Position numbers and translations under genes: made by a program. The notes under the pieces are model-generated. The model was not told the origin of the DNA and did not search any database. It was given only the letters and a program-made list of their open reading frames with translations. Shown in pieces: positions 5,161 through 10,746 of a stretch of DNA of 10,746 nucleotides (its first letter is position 1; the number at the start of each line of letters is the position of its first letter). This stretch comes from an uncultured Clostridia bacterium (GTDB taxonomy: Bacteria > Bacillota_A > Clostridia > Christensenellales > CAG-138). The stretch lies in assembly GCA_937877295.1 (NCBI GenBank), contig CALFIV010000171.1:1-10746 (forward strand), written 5' to 3'.

Positions 5161-8100
5161 GACTGACCAGACTGGATATTTCGGGCTTCAAATCCTTTGC
5201 AAAAAAGACCGAGCTGCAATTCGGCAGCGGCATTACCGCCGTCATCGGACCGAACGGCAGCGGCAAAAGCAATATTTCCGACGCGGTGCGCTGGGTGCTC
5301 GGCGAGCAGAGCGCGCGCGCTTTGCGCGGGTCAAAGATGGAGGACGTCATCTTCAACGGCACGGAGAAGCGCAAGGCACAGTCGATGTGCGAGGTGACGC
5401 TCACCTTCGACAATTCCGATCACAAGCTGCCGACCGACTTTAGCGAGGTCGCGGTTACGCGGCGCATGTTCCGTTCGGGCGAAAGTGAATACTGCCTCAA
5501 CGGACGCAACGTCCGCTTGAAGGATATTTCCGAGCTGTTCCGTGACACGGGCATCGGCAAGGACGGCTACTCGATCATCAGCCAGGGCCGCGTCGACGAG
5601 ATCCTTTCCAACAAGTCCAACGACCGCCGCACCGCATTGGAGGAGGCGGCGGGCGTCATGCGCTATCGCGTGCGCAAGGAGGAAGCGGAGCGTAAGCTCG
5701 ACAGCACCGAACGCAACATGGAACGCATCGCCGATACGCTGAAGGAGCTCGGCGAACGCCTCGGACCTTTGGAGGAGCAGAGCGCGACGGCGCGCACCTA
5801 TCTGAAACTGCGCGACGAGCTGAAGGACCTCGAGGTCAATCTCTTTTTGTATCAGACCGACCGCGCAAAGGAACGCTTAAAAGCGCTGGCCGGGCAGATC
5901 TCGGCGCTCGAGGAGGAGCTGGCGTTCAACGAAGCGCGCAACAAAGCGCTGGCTGCCGAATCGCTGCAGCTCGAATCGCAGGTCCGTGAGATCGATGAAC
6001 GTGCGGCTGCACAGCAGAACAAGGTCATCGAAATGCTTTCGGGCGTGGAATCGCACGTCGGCGAAAGCAATCTGCTGATCGAACGGCGCGATCACGCCAA
6101 GAAGGAGATCGCACGCGTCACGGCGGAGCGCGAAACGGCGAAGACTGCGGCCGACGGCATCCGCAAAGCACTGTCGGATCACGATGCGGACGACGGCAGC
6201 GAACGCGAACGGAACGCGCTTGAACAGAAGATCGCCGAACAAACTGCGGAGCTCGAACAGACGGACAGCAGCATTGCTGCGCGCGAAGCGGCGGTGGAAG
6301 CGCAAAAGGCTGCCGTCATGGAGGCAATGAACCGCCTCGCGGACGCCAAGAGCGATCTGTCCCGATTCGATACGATGGCGGCGGCGCTCCGGGAACGCAT
6401 TGCGGCGCTGGACGGCGAAGACACGGAAGCAGCGGCACAGGTCGAAGCGCTGCAGAAGGAGCTTGACGAGGCGCGCGCAGCGGAGCAGAAACAGGCGGCT
6501 GCCATGAATGAGCATACGCTTGCGCGCAAAACGGCGCAGCGCGAACGCATCGAAATGGAATCCGACTATCTTGCGTTGCAGGCCGAGCTTCGCGTCAGCG
6601 AGCAGAACGTCGGCGCGCTGTCCTCGCGCGAGCATGTGCTGCGCGAGATGATTCGCTCGCACGAAGGCTATCAGAACAGCGTGCGCGCCGTGCTGACGGC
6701 GGCGGAATCCGACGCATCGCTCAAAACCTGCATCGTCGGACCGGTCGCAGAGCTTCTCACCGTGCCAAAGAAGGTCGAAACGGCGATCGGCATGTCATTG
6801 GGCGGATCGCTGCAAAATATCGTCACAACGACCGCTGAGGACGCAAAAACGGTCATCGAATACGTCCGCGCAAAGGACTTGGGCAGAGTCACACTGCTGC
6901 CGATGACGCTTCTGAATCCGAACCCGCTTTCGGATCGGGAACGCGATCTGCTGTCCGAGCCGGGTGTGGTCGGGCTCGCGAGCGAGCTGGTGCAATGCGA
7001 TAAGCGCTGTGCGGTGGTTGCGGAATACCTGCTGGGCCGCACGGTGATCGTGGAGGATCTTGACAGCGCGATCCGGCTTCGCAAAAAATCCAAGAGCGCG
7101 TTCCACATCGCAACGCTTCTGGGCGACTTTTTGTCCACCGGCGGTACGATGACGGGCGGCAGCCTCAAGAAGGCGGGCTTCTCGCTGCTGGGCCGCGAAC
7201 GCGAGGTCGAGGAGATCAAGAAACAGCTCAAAAAGGCAGAGCAGACGGTTGCGCAGAAGCAGCAGAAGATCGAAGAACAGAAAAAGCAGATCCTATTGAA
7301 AGATACGCAGATCGACGCCTTCACGGCGGCTGCGCACGGCGACGAGCTGGAGCTGGTTCGCCTGAAGGAGCAGCGCGAAATCATCGAGCGCGATCTCAAG
7401 GAAGCGGCGGAAGCGGTTCAGGAGCTGATTGACGAGCGCAGCGACATGGAGGAGAGCATTCGCGACATCGAAAAGCGGCGCGCTTCGGCCGCGACGGTAG
7501 AGGATGACATCAAAAAGCAAAACCTTTTGAGCACCGAGGATATCCGAAAGGAGCAGGCCTCGATCGCAGCGGACAAGCAGAAGCGCGAAGAACTGAGCGC
7601 GGCGCTGACCGAACGCCGTATTCGCGCCATGGCGCTGATGAAGGAAGCGGATGCACGCGCGGCGGAGCGGCAGCGGCTCAGTCGCGAGCTTGCACTGACC
7701 GAACAAAAGATCGGCATGTACGACGCAGAAATCCACACGCTGTCCGATTCGGTAACGGCGGCGGACGCGCGGCTCAAAGAAATGGAGCAAAGCATCTCGG
7801 GCGAGCAGAAGGAACTGCAGATTGCCAAGGACGAGCAGTCCAAGCTCGAAGCGGAGCGTATGCGCATCAATGATCTTTTGAGTCAGTTCCGGCGCGAGCG
7901 CGACGGATTGCAGGAAACGTACCGCAGCATTGACGACCGCAAGCACAAGAATGAATTGCAGACGAGCCGCCTCGAAATGGAGTTGAAAAACAGCGCGGAC
8001 CGCATCTGGGAGGATTATGAGCTGACGTATGAAAACGCGCAGACACTGCGGCGCGAGATCGTGGTTGGCGCGACGCAGCAGAGGGTCAACGCATTGAAAA

Positions 8101-8717
8101 ACGAGATCCGGACTTTGGGCGACATCAATGTCTCTGCAATCGAGGATTATCAATCGGTGCTCGAACGCCACACGCAGCTCGGTACGCAGTTTGCCGATCT
8201 TGAAAAGGCGAAGGCCGATCTGTATACGCTGATCGGGCAGCTCACGCAGACGATGGAGGTTACGTTTACGCGCGAGTTCCAAAAGATCCAACTGAATTTT
8301 GCGGACACGTTCGTGCAGCTGTTCGGCGGCGGGCATGCGGAGCTGCGGCTTTCGGACAAGAACGACGTATTGAACTGTGACATCGACATCATCGCACAGC
8401 CGCCGGGAAAGAAATTGCAGCTTCTCTCGCTGCTTTCCGGAGGCGAACGCGCGCTGACGGCGATCGCGCTGCTGTTTGCCATGCTCAAGCTCAAAGCACC
8501 GGCGTTCTGCGTGCTCGATGAGATCGAGACCTCTTTGGACGAGGCAAACGTATCGAAGTTTGCAAACTACCTCACGCAGTATTCAAGCGAAACGCAGTTC
8601 ATCATCATCACGCACCGCAAGGGAAGCATGGAGGTTTGCGACACGCTCTACGGCGTCGCAATGGAAGAAAAGGGCATTTCGAGCATCGTCTCGGCAAGAT
8701 TCGGAGAAACGGCATAA
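5157..8717 (+). CDS. smc: Chromosome partition protein Smc
   Basis: 1186 residues, full length for bacterial SMC. SMC dimers, with ScpA and ScpB, form the condensin ring that compacts and separates sister chromosomes. The N-terminal ATPase half has Walker A GPNGSGKS (31-38) and Q-loop Gln143 (SQGRVDEIL). A long charged coiled coil runs from about 170 to 500. The hinge spans about 500-675, ending near GGTMTGGS. A second coil runs from about 675 to 1010. The C-terminal half has signature LSGGE (1093-1097), Walker B FCVLDE (1117-1122, catalytic Glu1122), D-loop SLDEAN (1126-1131) and switch His1153. The residues after Walker B read IETSLDE, where many SMCs have VDAALD; the catalytic residues are unaffected. 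The start ATG overlaps the rnc stop, and GGAAG lies just upstream. The scpA and scpB genes are not in the window. Long minus-strand open frames here are shadows of the codon bias. Confidence 0.98.
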   Translation: MRLTRLDISGFKSFAKKTELQFGSGITAVIGPNGSGKSNISDAVRWVLGEQSARALRGSKMEDVIFNGTEKRKAQSMCEVTLTFDNSDHKLPTDFSEVAVTRRMFRSGESEYCLNGRNVRLKDISELFRDTGIGKDGYSIISQGRVDEILSNKSNDRRTALEEAAGVMRYRVRKEEAERKLDSTERNMERIADTLKELGERLGPLEEQSATARTYLKLRDELKDLEVNLFLYQTDRAKERLKALAGQISALEEELAFNEARNKALAAESLQLESQVREIDERAAAQQNKVIEMLSGVESHVGESNLLIERRDHAKKEIARVTAERETAKTAADGIRKALSDHDADDGSERERNALEQKIAEQTAELEQTDSSIAAREAAVEAQKAAVMEAMNRLADAKSDLSRFDTMAAALRERIAALDGEDTEAAAQVEALQKELDEARAAEQKQAAAMNEHTLARKTAQRERIEMESDYLALQAELRVSEQNVGALSSREHVLREMIRSHEGYQNSVRAVLTAAESDASLKTCIVGPVAELLTVPKKVETAIGMSLGGSLQNIVTTTAEDAKTVIEYVRAKDLGRVTLLPMTLLNPNPLSDRERDLLSEPGVVGLASELVQCDKRCAVVAEYLLGRTVIVEDLDSAIRLRKKSKSAFHIATLLGDFLSTGGTMTGGSLKKAGFSLLGREREVEEIKKQLKKAEQTVAQKQQKIEEQKKQILLKDTQIDAFTAAAHGDELELVRLKEQREIIERDLKEAAEAVQELIDERSDMEESIRDIEKRRASAATVEDDIKKQNLLSTEDIRKEQASIAADKQKREELSAALTERRIRAMALMKEADARAAERQRLSRELALTEQKIGMYDAEIHTLSDSVTAADARLKEMEQSISGEQKELQIAKDEQSKLEAERMRINDLLSQFRRERDGLQETYRSIDDRKHKNELQTSRLEMELKNSADRIWEDYELTYENAQTLRREIVVGATQQRVNALKNEIRTLGDINVSAIEDYQSVLERHTQLGTQFADLEKAKADLYTLIGQLTQTMEVTFTREFQKIQLNFADTFVQLFGGGHAELRLSDKNDVLNCDIDIIAQPPGKKLQLLSLLSGGERALTAIALLFAMLKLKAPAFCVLDEIETSLDEANVSKFANYLTQYSSETQFIIITHRKGSMEVCDTLYGVAMEEKGISSIVSARFGETA

Positions 8718-9631
8718 TGGAAAAGAAAGAAAAAAAGAGCTGGTTTTCAAAACTGAAAGAAGGTCTGCACAAGACCAACAACTGGTTTTCCACCCTGTTC
8801 AACAAGGACGGCATCAACGACGACTTCTATGAAGAGCTGGAAGAAGCCATGATCCTTGCCGATATGGGCATGGAGACGTCCGAACGACTTTTGGACGATC
8901 TGCGCGCACGCGTTAAGACGCAAAAGCTGTCCGCACGCGCGGATGCAAAGCTCGCATTGCGTGATCTGATTGCGGACGCGGTACGCGTGGATACGCTTTT
9001 CATGGCGGACGAAGGCGCGGCCGTGATCCTCATTGTCGGCGTCAACGGCGTCGGCAAGACGACCACGATCGGTAAGATCGCAAACGAGTACGCATCAAGC
9101 GGCAGAAAGCCGATGATCGCGGCGGCCGATACCTTCCGCGCGGCGGCGGCGGAGCAGCTCGGTGAATGGGCGACCCGTGCGAACGTTCCGATGGTGCGCC
9201 ATCAGGAGGGCGCAGACCCGGCGGCGGTCGTCTTTGATGCAATCGCTTCGTATCGTGCGAAGGGCTGCGATCTGCTGCTGGTCGATACGGCGGGACGGCT
9301 GCACAACAAAAAGAACCTGATGAACGAGCTCAATAAGATCCGCCGTGTCATTGCGCGCGAGCTGCCGGACACGCCCTGCGAGGTCCTGCTCGTGCTCGAC
9401 GCCACCACCGGTCAGAACGCCGTCGCGCAGGCCGAGGCATTCCTCGACGTGTGCGAGCTCACCGGTGTGATCCTCACAAAGCTCGACGGCACGGCCAAGG
9501 GCGGCGTCACAGTGCAGATCTCCGATACGCTGCATGTACCCGTTCGCTTCATCGGCGTTGGCGAGGGCATCGACGATCTGAAACGCTTCGACCCGAACGA
9601 TTTCGCCGCAGCGCTTTTAGATGTGGAATGA
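8717..9631 (+). CDS. ftsY: Signal recognition particle receptor FtsY
   Basis: 304 residues from the ATG at 8717, which shares one base with the smc stop (TAATG); GGAG is about 10 bases upstream. The frame is open earlier, to 8636, but that would lie within smc and add an unrelated basic stretch. FtsY is the membrane-docking GTPase for the Ffh-RNA-ribosome complex in co-translational insertion. The protein starts with a basic amphipathic segment (KKSWFSKLKEGL, then NNWFSTLF) suited to membrane contact. There is no acidic A domain as in E. coli, which is normal in Firmicutes. The N domain covers about 30-95. The NG GTPase motifs are G1 GVNGVGKTT (108-116), DTFRAAA (138-144), DTAGR (190-194), TKLDGTAKGG (254-263) and GVGEGIDDL (280-288). 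Its partner gene ffh, often next in Firmicutes, is not here; a convergent gene follows. Confidence 0.97.
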   Translation: MEKKEKKSWFSKLKEGLHKTNNWFSTLFNKDGINDDFYEELEEAMILADMGMETSERLLDDLRARVKTQKLSARADAKLALRDLIADAVRVDTLFMADEGAAVILIVGVNGVGKTTTIGKIANEYASSGRKPMIAAADTFRAAAAEQLGEWATRANVPMVRHQEGADPAAVVFDAIASYRAKGCDLLLVDTAGRLHNKKNLMNELNKIRRVIARELPDTPCEVLLVLDATTGQNAVAQAEAFLDVCELTGVILTKLDGTAKGGVTVQISDTLHVPVRFIGVGEGIDDLKRFDPNDFAAALLDVE

Positions 9632-9635
9632 ATGT

Positions 9636-9662
9636 AAAAAGAGAGCCGCTGATGCGGCTCTT
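9636..9662. terminator. Hairpin between ftsY and the convergent unknown gene
   Basis: Stem AGAGCCGC (9642-9649) with GCGGCTCT (9654-9661) and a TGAT loop. On the minus strand it is followed by CTTTTT (9641-9636), so it is a fair intrinsic terminator for the unknown gene ending at 9682. On the + strand only CTTG follows, so it is a weak terminator for ftsY, although it starts 10 bases after the ftsY stop. Confidence 0.7.
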
Positions 9663-9681
9663 GTGCGTTGCACGGCAAAGA

Positions 9682-10746
9682 TCACTGCTGGCCCGGATAC
9701 CAGTTCTGCGGGGCGCTGTTGATAAAGGTGCCGTCGATCGCGTTGATCAGCATCACGCAGACGTCGCTGTGCGCAGTCTGATCGTCCTCGGTCGTCAGAA
9801 AAACCGCCCAGGCAGGGATCAGGAACGCCTCGTCGCCCTGATTCGGAATCTGCGCAAACGCGGTCGTCAGCACAAGACGCTGTACGAGAATCGGCGAATT
9901 TTCGTAATCACCGACGGCAAAGCCGAGCAGCTTTTTGAAATTGTCTTGGAATTCTAAAAACGGCAGTAGCTTGACGTTGGCATTTGCAACCAATAGGTGC
10001 TCCTTCGGTTGATTCCAGAAAACGGATTGAATCCCTTCCTCCGTCACGTCGATCTGCATGTATTCCTGCCGCCACAGCGGGGCGAACGTTGCGCCCGGAT
10101 CGTCCGCAAAGTTGACAAACGACGGGGTGGACCGCTCCGAATAGAAGCACGGCACGGTTCCGTCGAGCGTGGGGACGTAGTTCAGCTGATACCCTTGTCC
10201 GTACTCCGCAAGCGTATAGGACTGCGTCAAAAGCACCTTGAGCGTTTCTGCGGCGCGAAAGTCCGAAAACCCGAGTGCGGCAACCGTTTCGTCGCCGATT
10301 TTGATCGCGTCTTCCTCCGAGATTTTGATGTTCTGCAAGCCGTTTTCACGATAGAACGGATCGTCCCGATCCTGCATGATCCAGGTTTCGCTCATCGTAT
10401 AGACGTCGCGGTTTCGGTGCAGCATGATGAAGGAATTCTCCGATTTGTCTTTTACGGACAGGTACCAGATTTCGCCCCTGCTGTTCTTGACCGGCTTTTT
10501 GAGAAACGGAGGGTTGAGCGTTTCCGCCGAAAGCGTACGGTAGGTGTCCTCCGTCGGCGCTTTGTCGATCAGCGCTTGAATGCGCTTCATCTCCTCCTCG
10601 TTTGCACCCCAGATCGCCTCGCCCGTGTCGTCGTTGACGCCGAGATACATGTCGGACGCGCGCTTCAAATCCTCCATCAGTTCCTCGCGGCTCATCTCGT
10701 CACGCGTTTTGCCCATGATCTGTTCGTAGAACGCATCCGAAAGGCC
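9682..10746 (-). CDS. Protein of unknown function, N-terminus outside window
   Basis: The frame stops with TGA at 9684-9682 and stays open to the right edge, so at least 354 residues are visible and the start is missing. An ATG at 10716 exists, but I see no strong ribosome site before it, and ten sense codons lie upstream (reading GLSDAFYEQI), so the gene probably begins further right. The visible N-terminal part is acidic and helical (SREELMEDLKRASDMYL). The rest is mixed, with many Trp, Tyr and Phe, and ends in VMLINAIDGTFI and a Gln/Pro/Tyr tail. No membrane segment or catalytic motif is visible. The layout, ending in an INAIDG stretch, reminds me of DUF6034-type proteins of Clostridia, often lipoproteins; this is recall only and weak. 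It converges on ftsY and has a hairpin terminator just downstream. Confidence 0.85.
   Translation of the reverse strand, partial: GLSDAFYEQIMGKTRDEMSREELMEDLKRASDMYLGVNDDTGEAIWGANEEEMKRIQALIDKAPTEDTYRTLSAETLNPPFLKKPVKNSRGEIWYLSVKDKSENSFIMLHRNRDVYTMSETWIMQDRDDPFYRENGLQNIKISEEDAIKIGDETVAALGFSDFRAAETLKVLLTQSYTLAEYGQGYQLNYVPTLDGTVPCFYSERSTPSFVNFADDPGATFAPLWRQEYMQIDVTEEGIQSVFWNQPKEHLLVANANVKLLPFLEFQDNFKKLLGFAVGDYENSPILVQRLVLTTAFAQIPNQGDEAFLIPAWAVFLTTEDDQTAHSDVCVMLINAIDGTFINSAPQNWYPGQQ

Noticed and set aside
7293..8336. A 347-codon open frame on the minus strand inside smc, and another of 261 codons at 5877-6662
   Set aside because: They lie fully antisense to an intact smc, read as Arg/Leu/Phe-rich low-complexity protein, and show no family features. 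They arise from the GC-rich third positions and coiled-coil codons of smc.
8636..8716. Longer ftsY start at 8636
   Set aside because: The added 27 residues come from smc in another frame and are unlike any FtsY N-terminus; the TAATG overlap gives a better start.

Overview
The window looks like a stretch of chromosome from a fairly GC-rich member of the Firmicutes, most likely class Clostridia and perhaps a gut lineage. The basis is the gene order plsX-acpP-rnc-smc-ftsY, the Firmicutes-type SMC and the short FtsY with no acidic A domain, AGGAGG-type ribosome sites, sigma-A-type promoters, and the lipoprotein gene beside the cluster. The placement rests on recall and gene order; no database was searched.

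Left part (1-2863): the 3' portion of an Nramp-family metal transporter gene (+) runs in from outside the window and ends at a strong bidirectional hairpin. A thioredoxin-type, cysteine-containing glutathione peroxidase (gpx, -) converges on it. gpx has its own near-consensus promoter, placed just after the terminator of the next minus-strand gene, a lipoprotein of unknown function (1475-2863).

Centre (2864-9631): a 175-bp gap separates the divergent lipoprotein gene and plsX. From a clear promoter, plsX, acpP, rnc, smc and ftsY run on the + strand. PlsX makes acyl-phosphate from acyl-ACP, and ACP is the carrier. RNase III processes double-stranded RNA, SMC is the condensin ATPase, and FtsY is the receptor for the signal recognition particle. 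The block is not one simple operon. acpP has its own promoter, whose -35 hexamer contains the plsX stop codon, and it is followed by a strong intrinsic terminator. rnc follows a 22-position hairpin that ends one base before its Shine-Dalgarno sequence. From there rnc, smc and ftsY overlap by 4 and 1 bases and appear translationally coupled.

Right part (9632-10746): a small hairpin lies between ftsY and a convergent minus-strand gene of unknown function, which runs off the right edge.

Most of the window is well-understood housekeeping sequence, and I see no mobile element, CRISPR array, tRNA, rRNA or defence system. The least explained signals are regulatory: the insulated acpP unit, and the rnc leader hairpin that could be a target of RNase III itself. 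The two unknown extracytoplasmic-type proteins are the least explained genes.
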